From contig JAVIYP010000004.1 of NCBI GenBank assembly GCA_031323845.1, positions 1 through 64,000 of the forward strand: DNA of 64,000 nt. The letters are read 5' to 3'. Below, piece by piece: positions 53,825 to 63,134 of the stretch. The position numbers and the translations under genes were made by a program. Under the pieces are notes generated by a model. The model did no database searches, was not told the DNA's origin, and saw nothing but the letters and a program-made list of their open reading frames with translations. This DNA is from PUPG01 sp031323845. GTDB lineage: Bacteria; Bacteroidota; Bacteroidia; Bacteroidales; UBA7960. Every line of letters begins with the position of its first letter. The stretch's first letter is position 1.

Positions 53825-53981
53825 TTATCACCTATACCACTGTTTTACAAAGTTTTACATTTGATTTTTATTCCTTCGCACAAGGATATTGAAAATTTAA
53901 CAAATAAATACACGCTTCAATATTTTTTTTGTTATATATTAGCAGCTTCGGAGACTTGTGTTATCTTTTACCTGATTTGTT

Positions 53982-56900
53982 GTGAAGTTGTCTGCCTTAA
54001 CAGAAAGGATAATTATTCCAAACAAACCCGGCGCATATGTTGGGTTTGTTTTGGTATGGTTGTTCTCATGCCTGGTCTGTTCCGTTCAGTTACATGCGGA
54101 CTGCCAGTCCGATTGGGCAACTTCCAAAATCGCGCATCCGGAGGTGATCAACATCGGAGTGCTTGCCAACCGGGGCGACAGCCTATGTTATGTGGAGTGG
54201 GGGCCTACAGCCGACTATCTTTCGTATCATCTGGCACCCTATAAGTTTAAGATTGTGCCGTTGGGATTTGATGAATTTCTTGATGAAGTAAAGGCTCCAC
54301 ACGGCCGCTTGTCGTATATGTCGGCGAACCCTTCCTATTACGCATACCTTGAGCATTACGGTTTAGCTCGCCGCCTGGCCACCTTGCTGATTCCCGGCGA
54401 GCCCATGCCCCAATCCGTTTTTGGCGGGGTGCTTTTTACAAAAGCCAACAGGCACGACATCCGGGAGCTGGCCGACTTGCGGGGCAAAACGCTTGCTGCA
54501 GTTGACCCCAGTTCTATGGGTGGCTGGCATGCAGCCCTGAGGGAGATCAAGGAAAGTGGACGCCTGCGTTTGCATGAGCTGGAGTCGGTTCATTTTGTCG
54601 GCACACACGATAATGTGGTATTACAGGTCGTTTCGGGAGCTTTTGATGCAGGTACCGTCAGAAGCAGCCAGATCGAACGCATGATCAGTGAAGGGCTGAT
54701 AAACCGCGACGACATTAACATCATAAACAGTAAGGCAGAACAACAACCTGATTATCCTTACCTGCTGTCTACCAGGCTATACCCTGAGTGGCCCTTTGCC
54801 GCACTCAAAGGCGCCGATGAAGAACTCAGCAGGCGTGTTTCGGTTCTCCTTATGCAGATGGACGCTGATGATCCCGCAGCAATTGCGCTGAGAGGCGCAG
54901 GATGGACATTCCCGGAGCAATATGCCGAGGTGCATAACCTGCTTAATGTTCTCAGCCTGCCTCCTTACGAAGCCACACGAATCAGGGTAAGGGATGTCAT
55001 CATGGCTTACTGGCCCTGGCTGACAACCCTGCTGATCTTGTCTCTTGGCATGGCCGGCTTCATCATCTATATCCTGATACTGCAAAGAAAAACAACAACC
55101 ATTTCCGGAAAACTGGTAAAAAGCGAACAAAAATTCAGAGAGTTGTTTGAACACGCTCCTGTGGCCATGGTAGTGCACGACCGCAATACTGCCGAAGTTC
55201 TTGATGCGAACCGGCATGCCATCGAATCATATGGTTTCTCCACCCTCGAAGAGTTTCTCAATACAGACAAATGGATTGACCCGCCCTATTCTTACGATGA
55301 TGTATTATATTGGTTTTCCCGGGTTCGTGATGAAGGTCCGCAACAATTTGAATGGAAATCACGCACAGTACATGGTGAGTATTTCTGGAAAGACATTAAA
55401 CTGCAGGAACTTGAGCTGGGCAACAGGGTTGTGATGCTATCCATCTCTTACAACATCACTGAACGAAAGCAGGCAGAGGACAAACTAAGAGAAAGTGAAC
55501 AGTTGTTCCGGAACCTCACCAACAACCTTTCAGTTGGAGTGGTAATGATCAGCAAGGACATGGAAGTGATGACCATCAACCCCAAAATGCGTGAATGGTT
55601 TCCCCGTGACGATTACAACAAATGCCCCAGGTGTTATATTGCCTTTAATACCCCCGAACGCAGTACACCTTGCGAGAATTGTCCGGTAGCCAAAACCCTT
55701 GTTGATGGAAAAACCCACACCTATGAAAGGGAAGCGGAAACACATTTGGGCAAAAAGGTGCTGTTGATAACCTCTACTGCAATAACCGACATCAATGGTG
55801 AGATCATTGCAGCCATTGAAATGGCGGATGACATCACAGAAAGAAAACAAACGGAGAAGATCCTTATAGAGGCTAAAGCACAAGCAGAAGAGGCCAATAA
55901 AGCCAAATCGGAGTTTCTTGCCAATATGAGTCATGAAATCCGCACACCGCTCAATGGCGTCATTGGTTTCACCGACCTGTTACAAAAAACCAGTCTGAAC
56001 AAAACACAGAGGCTCTATGCCGAGAATGCAAACACATCTGCTCTTTCGCTGCTGGCTATCATCAATGATATTCTGGACCTTTCAAAAATAGAGGCTGACA
56101 AGCTGGAACTGGAAATCATTGAAGCAGACATGATTCGTCTGATGCAGGAAGCCATAGATATCATCAAGTTTCATGCCGCAGAAAAACAACTTGAGCTCTT
56201 GCTGAACATTGACCCGGCTATGCCTCGTTTTGCATTGGTTGACCCTGTGCGCCTGAAACAAATATTAGTGAACCTGTTAAGCAATGCCGTAAAATTCACT
56301 GAAAAAGGAGAAGTGGAGCTGCGGCTGGGCTTCGAAGCCATTGACGAAAATCAGGGCAGGTTCAGTGTCAGCATCCGCGATACAGGCATAGGCATCAGTG
56401 AGGAGCACCAGAAAAGGGTGTTCGACGTCTTTATGCAGGCCGACACCTCCACTACCAGGAGGTATGGCGGCACCGGACTTGGACTGCCCATCTCCGGTTT
56501 GCTCGCCCGTAAAATGGGCAGCCGCATCGAACTGAAAAGCGCACCGGGAGAAGGATCAACCTTTTATTTTACACTGGAAACCAGCTACAGACGCGGAAAA
56601 ATGCTGGATGTAAGAGATATAAAAGAAGTAAAACGTGTGCTTCTTGTTGACGACAACGACCAGAACCGACTTATACTACAACACATGTTTGACTTCTGGG
56701 GTATACATCTTACAGGGTGTTCCGGCTGTAAAGAGGCCATTGAGGTGTTAAAGGAGTCTCCGCCATTCGATGTTATCATTATGGATTACCACATGCCGGA
56801 AACAGACGGATTGGAAACCATAAGGATGATCAGGCAGGAGCCGGGTCTGGTTCCGGAAGAGCAAAACATCATACTGCTTCACAGCTCCTCAGATGACCCA

Positions 56901-57833
56901 AACATCTATAAACACTCCAAAACCCTTAAGATACGTTATACGCTGACCAAGCCGATTAAGTCGCAAGAGCTGCTACAATACCTGAAAAGCCTTCAAAACG
57001 AATATCTTCCGGTAAAAGAAAAAAAAGAGAAGAAAGACAGCATCAAGAATATGTTGATTGATAAGGAGGCACAACCGCTCATAATGCTGGTAGAAGATGT
57101 TGAGATGAACATTTTGCTGATTAAAACACTCATCAGTCAACGTATTCCCGGGGCAACCTTCCTGGAGGCGTCAGATGGCAAGGAAGCCCTGGAGTTATTA
57201 AAAACCAACACCCCCGATCTGATTTTCATGGACGTACAGATGCCGGTCATGGATGGATGGGAAACAACGCGAATTCTTCGGAAAAATGAAGAAGGCACAA
57301 AGCAGCACATTCCTGTAATAGCGCTTACAGCCAGGGTGTTGAAAGAAGAAATCGAGAAATGTGTCGAGGCTGGCATGGATGGCTTTCTGGGTAAACCAAT
57401 AAATCATCAGGCCCTGTATGAGACCTTATTAAAGCATCTTGGCGGTGATTATAAAAACGGCAGCCGTAAGCAACCGGCTGCGGTAGGGCACGTGGAGAAG
57501 GATTGGGATAAAACGGCATTGATGGACCATCTCGATGGTGACACCCAATTGATGAAGGACTTCATAACGGACGTATTGAAACAGTTTCCTCAATACCTTA
57601 ACGGGCTTAAGAGCGCCGGTATGAACCACAACGAAAACCAGATAAGCAGATATGCACACAAGCTAAGGGGTGTTGCGGCCAATTTGCGTTTCAGCCGTCT
57701 GGCAGATATTGCCGAAGAGATTGAAAAAACGACCGCCACCACTGCTGAAGGCGACTTGTCGGGCATTGAAAAAGCACTCAAAGCCTGGGAAGACCTGCAC
57801 CAAATACTTAAAGAGGAGCTGAAAAATCTTTAA
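53982..57833 (+). CDS. Tripartite hybrid histidine kinase with PhnD-like periplasmic sensor
   Basis: The protein has 1283 residues, starting at GTG. A signal helix (18-39) precedes a periplasmic phosphonate-binding-protein-like (PhnD/SBP) domain (about 52-330) and one membrane helix (344-367). PAS1 follows (about 380-497), then PAS2 (about 505-622) with CPRCY at 548-552 and CENC at 564-567. HisKA (His651), HATPase_c (about 755-870), REC1 (about 885-1005; LLVDDNDQN), REC2 (about 1030-1150; MDVQMPVMDGW) and HPt (YAHKLRGVAAN, about 1180-1275) complete a full intramolecular phosphorelay. The substrate-binding domain suggests detection of a small anionic ligand; which one is unknown. No cognate transcription factor is adjacent. 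Confidence 0.93.
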   Translation: MKLSALTERIIIPNKPGAYVGFVLVWLFSCLVCSVQLHADCQSDWATSKIAHPEVINIGVLANRGDSLCYVEWGPTADYLSYHLAPYKFKIVPLGFDEFLDEVKAPHGRLSYMSANPSYYAYLEHYGLARRLATLLIPGEPMPQSVFGGVLFTKANRHDIRELADLRGKTLAAVDPSSMGGWHAALREIKESGRLRLHELESVHFVGTHDNVVLQVVSGAFDAGTVRSSQIERMISEGLINRDDINIINSKAEQQPDYPYLLSTRLYPEWPFAALKGADEELSRRVSVLLMQMDADDPAAIALRGAGWTFPEQYAEVHNLLNVLSLPPYEATRIRVRDVIMAYWPWLTTLLILSLGMAGFIIYILILQRKTTTISGKLVKSEQKFRELFEHAPVAMVVHDRNTAEVLDANRHAIESYGFSTLEEFLNTDKWIDPPYSYDDVLYWFSRVRDEGPQQFEWKSRTVHGEYFWKDIKLQELELGNRVVMLSISYNITERKQAEDKLRESEQLFRNLTNNLSVGVVMISKDMEVMTINPKMREWFPRDDYNKCPRCYIAFNTPERSTPCENCPVAKTLVDGKTHTYEREAETHLGKKVLLITSTAITDINGEIIAAIEMADDITERKQTEKILIEAKAQAEEANKAKSEFLANMSHEIRTPLNGVIGFTDLLQKTSLNKTQRLYAENANTSALSLLAIINDILDLSKIEADKLELEIIEADMIRLMQEAIDIIKFHAAEKQLELLLNIDPAMPRFALVDPVRLKQILVNLLSNAVKFTEKGEVELRLGFEAIDENQGRFSVSIRDTGIGISEEHQKRVFDVFMQADTSTTRRYGGTGLGLPISGLLARKMGSRIELKSAPGEGSTFYFTLETSYRRGKMLDVRDIKEVKRVLLVDDNDQNRLILQHMFDFWGIHLTGCSGCKEAIEVLKESPPFDVIIMDYHMPETDGLETIRMIRQEPGLVPEEQNIILLHSSSDDPNIYKHSKTLKIRYTLTKPIKSQELLQYLKSLQNEYLPVKEKKEKKDSIKNMLIDKEAQPLIMLVEDVEMNILLIKTLISQRIPGATFLEASDGKEALELLKTNTPDLIFMDVQMPVMDGWETTRILRKNEEGTKQHIPVIALTARVLKEEIEKCVEAGMDGFLGKPINHQALYETLLKHLGGDYKNGSRKQPAAVGHVEKDWDKTALMDHLDGDTQLMKDFITDVLKQFPQYLNGLKSAGMNHNENQISRYAHKLRGVAANLRFSRLADIAEEIEKTTATTAEGDLSGIEKALKAWEDLHQILKEELKNL

Positions 57834-57919
57834 GCACGGCTGTCTTTGTTTTAGACACCTTCTCAAAAAAACTCGTTGGTTCTGATAATGAAACCAATAG
57901 CCATTAAAATCAGTAAGCT

Positions 57920-58102
57920 ATGAAACACGAAACCCACGGCAGCGGATCTGCGAGTGCAGTTTACGGTCTGGGCTTTATTGGCGCCCTCATATACTATATT
58001 TCAACTGCCGGCTCTTTTTGGATGGGTGCCTTAGGCATTTTGAAAGCCATCGTATGGCCCGCTTTTCTTGTGTATGAAGCGCTGAAAGCACTCGCCGCAT
58101 AA
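57920..58102 (+). CDS. Small membrane protein, 60 aa
   Basis: The sequence MKHETHGSGSASAVYGLGFI is followed by two hydrophobic segments (YGLGFIGALIYYIS and FWMGALGILKAIVWPAFLVYEAL). This type of tiny two-helix protein with a Gly/Ser-rich front and the WPAFLVYEAL end is recurrent in environmental bacteria. The function is unknown. It follows the PhnD-type kinase by 86 bp in the same direction, without a visible terminator between them. Confidence 0.75.
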   Translation: MKHETHGSGSASAVYGLGFIGALIYYISTAGSFWMGALGILKAIVWPAFLVYEALKALAA

Positions 58103-58259
58103 ACGCGGTGCTGAAGGGTTTCGGGCATGGCTATAGTTCAGAGTTTACAGCCTGAAGTGGCCTCGCCTGCAGGCAGCCATTACATGGCATTTGCCTGATG
58201 TGTCATGCTGTTATGAGCATGCCCTGTTTATCGATACACTGACAGGGCGAAGGAAGTGT

Positions 58260-61196
58260 TTACATCCCCAGGAGTTTAACCGACAGCATCAATTGGCCCT
58301 GTGGTTTCTGACTCTCTTCAAAAAGCCAGGCGTAACCAACCGACCAGGTGGTTTTCATATACGAGAGCATCACTATCTCTATATCCGTCTGAAAACCCGC
58401 GTTGAAAACATGTCGCGACACATCGCTGCGATCGGGGTCGGTGAACAGGTGTGTGCCAAATAATGAGGTGTAAATATAGGTAGGATATATCCAGGTGGCA
58501 CCGACGTTACGTGTTCGTAAAGGACGAAGGTTCAGTTCGCTCATGGTTCTTATGTAGTTGTGCGCAGGCAATGCATCGATTTCAGCACCCGGGAAAGCAA
58601 GACTGCCCCTGTATTGGCGTGGTTCGCGCCAATCGACATAGTTGTTCCGGAAACCACCCAGGTAAAAGTATGACAGGGCCGATTCCCTGCTGCCAAAGGA
58701 CTGACCGGCGCTGTTACGGATCCAGAAACTGGTGTTCCTGATGCCGGGCACCAGGAAGCCCACGTCCTGGTTCGAAACGATGGACGGGTAAAACGAGTCG
58801 GCCGCATAATAGGCAACGCCTGAGACGCGCCAGTTATAGCCCGTTTCGTGGTCGACGCCACCGAGGGTACGGCGCAGTTTCGACATGTTGAAGCCGGCCG
58901 TAGCCGCCTGGAACTGTCTCATGGGCGACTCGATGTTCTGATGCAGTGGCAACACTTCAAGGTCGCCGTAATGATACACTCCAAAGCTGTAGCCGTAACG
59001 GAAGGGCTCTCTCAGCGTATAATTTCTGTCGTAGGAAATACCAACGCTATAACCGGCACGGCTTCTCTTGGTCGGGCCGAAGAGGTCGTAAAAGTCCGTG
59101 CGGTTCCAGGTGGCGCTCAGCTTCCAGTTCCAGTAGCGCCAGTCGAGATGGGCGTGCACCTTCTGTTTGTCTTCAAAGGAGCTCCATGGCGAAGTGGCCA
59201 GGAAGAGGTCGATCTGGCTCAGCGACAGGGGGTCACGCCAGAGCATACGGTAACCGACGGCAGCCGTGTTTTTATAGCCTGTCAAGTCGGGCCAGGCGTT
59301 GGCCAGGAACATCTCCCGGACCGGGTGATAGGCAACCTCCCGCACTCCGGTGGTGTCCACATGCGGTGGCGGCGGCAGCGACCATTCAGTCACCTGCGGG
59401 TTGCGCTCCAGCACATCCATCCCAAGAAAATAAATGGCATTGGCCTCATAAAGGACCTCCAGCGGAATGCGTCCCGGTTTCATTCCATCACGATAGAAGC
59501 GCAGCACCAGCAACGAATCTTCGCTGTACTGATAGGGCATGAAAAAGCCCGTTTCCGTATTGGACAGCAGGTCAAACGATCCGTCTTCAATGCCCACGCG
59601 CCACACGTTGGAAACACCGGTGTAGTATGACGTGCCAATGAGATATTCATTGCAGGGGGCAAACTTGAATTGCGTCAGCGTATTGTCGTCGAGCTTAAGC
59701 AGGCTGCGGTAGCGCGTATTGCCCATCTCCAGTTCCCGTATTTCGAAAAGCACAAGTTCCTGCTCGCCTCCGACGCCTGAAAGCGTGGCGGCGAGGTATC
59801 TTCCGTCGGATGAGATGTCGAGGTCGAAGATGGCCTGGCCAAAGGGTGTTTCCCAAAGCGGCTCGATGCTTTCGTAGGGCTCGGGAAATTTCACCAGCAT
59901 AGAATGGCCGTTGTCGAGGCGCACGCCCCAGATGCTGCGGTCGGCGCGGTTAAACACCAGGTCGCCGGTACGCGTGAAAGGCAGGATGGTTTCCTTGCGG
60001 CCGCTTTCAACGTCAATGGCCACCAGGCTGCGGTACTTGTAGTTGTGCTCGGTGATGTAAACGATGTTGCTGTCGGGGTCGTAGGCCAAATGTGTGGAGT
60101 AATACAGGGCGGGTGTGTCGAGGGTTGCCAGCTTGCGGATGTCGCCGGTGCGGGTGTCAATTTCGGCTATTTGTGAGATGATGCCGGGGTAGTTGATGGC
60201 CATGTACATCTTTTCGGTGTCGTGGTTGTAGCGAAAGGTGGAGGCGTTGCCCAGAGGGTGCGCGGTGATTGGCTCAAAGGCGGTAAGCGGGTATTCCTTC
60301 ACCCTGTTGATGTTTTCTTGTTGAAACTGACGTTCGAAAGCGATCCACTCGTCCCAGGCCTGCCCTACCGGCTTGTCATAGACCTGCCTGAACTGCCTGG
60401 CATAAAAGGCCTTGCTGTCTTCCGAGCGCAAGAAGAAGTCGTGCAGCTTGTCAACGCCGTATTCCCTGGCCAGGTATGTGGTGAAGCGCGAGCCGTAGAG
60501 GTAGGCGTTGGCGCCTACCTGGAAGTCGAGTGCCGTGCCTTCGGTTTCGAGGCCCACTACTGAGTGGATGGGGGCATTTTCGTGCACGAGGCTGCGGAAG
60601 TACATTTCGTCGTAGTATCCCATGGTGCGACCGAGGCCTCCTGACATCCAGGTTTCCATGAAAATGGCGATGCCTTCCTGGTACCAGCGGGGGGCATACC
60701 ATCGCGGCACGGTGGTGTAGCTCCACAAGGCGGAGAGCGGGTAGGCCTCGTCGCGGCGCACCTTGCCGAAGAAGGCCCGCCGCCAGCGTTCATCGCGACG
60801 GTTGGGCTTGTCGGTCATCACCACGTGCGTCAGCTCGTGGTTGAACAGCCACTGGAAACGCTCACTTGCCGGCAGGATGCTGAAAGCAAAGTTATACGGT
60901 CCGATGCCGATGAACACCTGGTTGAGCGGCATGGTAATGGCACCGCCCGTGCCATAATCCTGGAAGTCGTTGAGCATCACGTAGATCTTGCCGGGGTCGT
61001 AGTCCCAAAGCTCCTGGTGGAAGTCCATCGCATTAAAGAAGGTGCGCAGCACGTGCGGCGTCATATAGGTGTAGCGGCCGCCAAAATATACCAGCTGTAC
61101 GCGTTCGGTGTCGATCTGGGTGATCAGTTGTGCCCTGGATTCATTCACTGACAGCAAGCTCAAGAGCAGGGCTGCGATGAATAGTCTGGTTTTCAT
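58260..61196 (-). CDS. Exported metalloprotease-like, beta-propeller and outer-membrane barrel fusion protein
   Basis: The 978-residue protein has a signal peptide to about residue 22. The N-terminal ~290 residues form a gluzincin (peptidase MA-like) domain with HELTH (120-124) and a downstream WYQEGIAIFME (third ligand Glu174 or Glu181). Next comes a TolB/PD40-type beta-propeller (about 300-610; repeated YDPDSNIVYITE and SSDGRYLAATLSG units). The C-terminal ~330 residues look like an outer-membrane barrel, with many aromatic strands ending QLMLSVKLLGM. Fusion of a protease domain, a propeller and a barrel in one chain is unusual, but Bacteroidota carry related proteins of unknown function. 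It would sit in the outer membrane with the protease domain in the periplasm or outside. Confidence 0.85.
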   Translation of the reverse strand: MKTRLFIAALLLSLLSVNESRAQLITQIDTERVQLVYFGGRYTYMTPHVLRTFFNAMDFHQELWDYDPGKIYVMLNDFQDYGTGGAITMPLNQVFIGIGPYNFAFSILPASERFQWLFNHELTHVVMTDKPNRRDERWRRAFFGKVRRDEAYPLSALWSYTTVPRWYAPRWYQEGIAIFMETWMSGGLGRTMGYYDEMYFRSLVHENAPIHSVVGLETEGTALDFQVGANAYLYGSRFTTYLAREYGVDKLHDFFLRSEDSKAFYARQFRQVYDKPVGQAWDEWIAFERQFQQENINRVKEYPLTAFEPITAHPLGNASTFRYNHDTEKMYMAINYPGIISQIAEIDTRTGDIRKLATLDTPALYYSTHLAYDPDSNIVYITEHNYKYRSLVAIDVESGRKETILPFTRTGDLVFNRADRSIWGVRLDNGHSMLVKFPEPYESIEPLWETPFGQAIFDLDISSDGRYLAATLSGVGGEQELVLFEIRELEMGNTRYRSLLKLDDNTLTQFKFAPCNEYLIGTSYYTGVSNVWRVGIEDGSFDLLSNTETGFFMPYQYSEDSLLVLRFYRDGMKPGRIPLEVLYEANAIYFLGMDVLERNPQVTEWSLPPPPHVDTTGVREVAYHPVREMFLANAWPDLTGYKNTAAVGYRMLWRDPLSLSQIDLFLATSPWSSFEDKQKVHAHLDWRYWNWKLSATWNRTDFYDLFGPTKRSRAGYSVGISYDRNYTLREPFRYGYSFGVYHYGDLEVLPLHQNIESPMRQFQAATAGFNMSKLRRTLGGVDHETGYNWRVSGVAYYAADSFYPSIVSNQDVGFLVPGIRNTSFWIRNSAGQSFGSRESALSYFYLGGFRNNYVDWREPRQYRGSLAFPGAEIDALPAHNYIRTMSELNLRPLRTRNVGATWIYPTYIYTSLFGTHLFTDPDRSDVSRHVFNAGFQTDIEIVMLSYMKTTWSVGYAWLFEESQKPQGQLMLSVKLLGM

Positions 61197-61440
61197 CTGT
61201 TTACAGTTTCATTATGTTGTTTTTAAATGCATTGTGTTTATTTTGTTTCACAGAGTTTCACGGAGTTTGACACAGAGTTTCACAGAGTTTTGTCTCTGTG
61301 AGACTCTCCCGCATGGGCGGGACAGGTGTGAATGACTCAGTGTTACTCTGTGTAACTTTATTTGTTCTCGCAGATTATGTGATAATCAGCCCTCTGTGTT
61401 TCAAAATATTTAGCATGGGCGTTTCTGGTTGTAAGATACG
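61197..61440. other. Intergenic region with CACAGAGTTT words and a GC hairpin
   Basis: CACAGAGTTTCAC-type words recur between 61250 and 61300 (three near-copies of CACAGAGTTT), with a matching CTCTGTG, and a TCCCGCATGGGCGGGA hairpin at about 61307-61322. There is no gene. This word type differs from the composite family. Confidence 0.5.
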
Positions 61441-61477
61441 AAAAAAGTCATTCCCTGTTGCCGGGGAATGACTTTTT
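61441..61477 (-). terminator. Terminator of the D-x-E-Q-L-R repeat gene
   Basis: A perfect inverted repeat: AAAAAGTCATTCCC and GGGGAATGACTTTTT around a short loop, usable in both directions. A related hairpin (63041-63079) terminates the paralogous gene, and the flanking 3' sequence is also homologous. Confidence 0.85.
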
Positions 61478-61534
61478 ATGCAGTAAATGTTCACAGAATT
61501 TGAGTGTCATTGCAGGTTTTGTTACGAGCATGCT

Positions 61535-62842
61535 TTAATCGAGAGTGAAGCCTGTGCGAAGCTGTTCATTATCAAATAAAACTGAGCCGCGCAGGAAGTC
61601 GCCGTCGCGTATCATTTCGGAGCCGCGCAGCACTTCGTTCATCTGCAGCAAAGGAGCATCCAAAGACCGCAATTGTTCGCTGTCCAAAATGTTGAACCTG
61701 AGTTGTTCGTTGTCAAGGAATGCATCCCTGAGTTGTGAAGCATCGGTTATGCCCATGTCGCGCAATTGTTCTGCATCCCAAATAGGCAACAGGAAATTCA
61801 GCTGTTCTGTATCAAACGCTGCAAGTTGTTCGAAGTCCAATGCACTCGCATCGTCGAGCCTGACACCATCAAGGAAACTCATCACATCATTGAGTTGTTC
61901 TGAGTCAAGTACGGCTACGCGACGGAGATTTTCAGCGTCAAGGATGCCAAAATGACGTAACTGTTCGGCATCAAACCTCGTAAGGTCGCGCAGGTGTTCC
62001 GCATCCTGTACCCTGAAGTTAACACGGAGTGCTTCAATGTCCATGATAACAAAATCCAGGAGTGCTTCATTCAGGAAGGCAATATCTCTGAGGTTTCCTG
62101 CGTCATTAAGTATAATCATCCGGAGGGTTTCCGCATCCAGCTGGGCAAACTCACCCTCTTCATCCATTACGTCTTTGGCGAGCAGGTGTTCGAGCACCGG
62201 GCGGTTGTCGTTCACGATGTTGTGCATCAGCATGTTTGCGAAGAGCTGGTCGTGGGCAAGTGTTAGCTGTGGAAATTCTGCTTTTGGATGTGTTTTGAAG
62301 AAGCTTTCGACGTCTGTCATGAAGTCGAACACCACGCCGTTGCGAACCTGTGTTTGTGCGATGGCGCTACCGGCGCTGTTGAGCACGGTGCGTATGGCAA
62401 CGCGGTCCTTTTCGGAGAGGTCGGAGAGTACCCCGATGGCTTCGAGGATGCGCAGGCGGGCGTTGTCAAGGAACAAGGCGTACTCTTCCATACGGTTAAG
62501 GGTGCGGGCGCTGTTGGTGCGAAAGTCGTTGTGCTCTCTTCCTGCAGCAATTGCGAAGCGCAGGTCGTCGCCCATCTTGATGTTGGCGGCATACTCATAG
62601 GCGAGGTAGTTGCGGTATGCTTCGCGCATGTTTTGGTCGGCCAGCAGCTCGTTGCGCAGCTCAATGTCGGCTTCGGTAACGCGGACGTTGCGGTACTGGT
62701 CAACGCGGCCAATGGTGCCGGCAGCCTCCCATATACTTAGTCCGGTAATGCGCGGATTTATCATGGCCAGCCCTATTGTCATGCCCACTACTAGACCTAA
62801 TGCAAGGCCAACAAGGAGAAATATGATCTTAGTCTTTTTCAT
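61535..62842 (-). CDS. Membrane-anchored protein with C-terminal 11-residue D-x-E-Q-L-R repeats
   Basis: The protein has 435 residues from the ATG at 62842, which places MKKTKIIFLLVGLALGLVVG as a single membrane anchor; an earlier in-frame ATG adds 47 unlikely residues. Residues 45-235 are a helical domain conserved with the next gene (LRNELLADQNMREAYRNYLA, NARLRILEAI, LAHDQLFANML). Residues 236-435 are a repeat region: D-x-E-x-L-R-type units begin at D236, D280, D291, D302, D313, D344, D356, D367, D377, D387 and D424, mostly 10-12 residues apart. Typical units are DAEQLRHFGIL and DNEQLRFNIL. I recognise no known family. The ~11-residue period could suit a hendecad coiled coil or a solenoid; the fold is unknown. 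Confidence 0.8.
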   Translation of the reverse strand: MKKTKIIFLLVGLALGLVVGMTIGLAMINPRITGLSIWEAAGTIGRVDQYRNVRVTEADIELRNELLADQNMREAYRNYLAYEYAANIKMGDDLRFAIAAGREHNDFRTNSARTLNRMEEYALFLDNARLRILEAIGVLSDLSEKDRVAIRTVLNSAGSAIAQTQVRNGVVFDFMTDVESFFKTHPKAEFPQLTLAHDQLFANMLMHNIVNDNRPVLEHLLAKDVMDEEGEFAQLDAETLRMIILNDAGNLRDIAFLNEALLDFVIMDIEALRVNFRVQDAEHLRDLTRFDAEQLRHFGILDAENLRRVAVLDSEQLNDVMSFLDGVRLDDASALDFEQLAAFDTEQLNFLLPIWDAEQLRDMGITDASQLRDAFLDNEQLRFNILDSEQLRSLDAPLLQMNEVLRGSEMIRDGDFLRGSVLFDNEQLRTGFTLD

Positions 62843-63040
62843 GGCTGTTCTTTTTTGAAAATAATTGATTGATTTCCAGCATTGGTTTGCTGATAAAATT
62901 ACTAAAAAAGTTCGTAAAAGTTGGTGTTTTTTGACAAAAAATTTCATTATCAATATGATAGCGGCAAATCTCTTAGAATTCAAAAACGGGTTCTTCGCTT
63001 CTATTCAGATATAAAAGCCTCTATACCATCCAAAAAAACA

Positions 63041-63079
63041 ATAAACAGTCATTCCCCGCTCCCGGGAATGACTGTTTAT
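63041..63079 (-). terminator. Terminator of the second D-x-E-Q-L-R repeat gene
   Basis: ATAAACAGTCATTCCC pairs with CGGGAATGACTGTTTAT around CGCTCC. It shares the GTCATTCCC core and flanks with the terminator at 61441-61477, supporting duplication of gene plus terminator. Confidence 0.8.
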
Positions 63080-63134
63080 GCAGTCAATCTTTACAGAATT
63101 TGATTGTCATTGCAGGTTTTTTGCAAGTGATGTG

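Noticed and set aside
53861..54244. 127-codon frame overlapping the start of the PhnD-type kinase
   Set aside because: Most of it is the kinase start read in another frame. The kinase's own signal peptide and sensor domain are clearly the coding frame.
58221..58248. GCCCTGT/ACAGGGC inverted repeat after the metalloprotease-barrel gene
   Set aside because: A 7-bp stem with a 14-nt loop and no T run on either strand; too weak to call a terminator.
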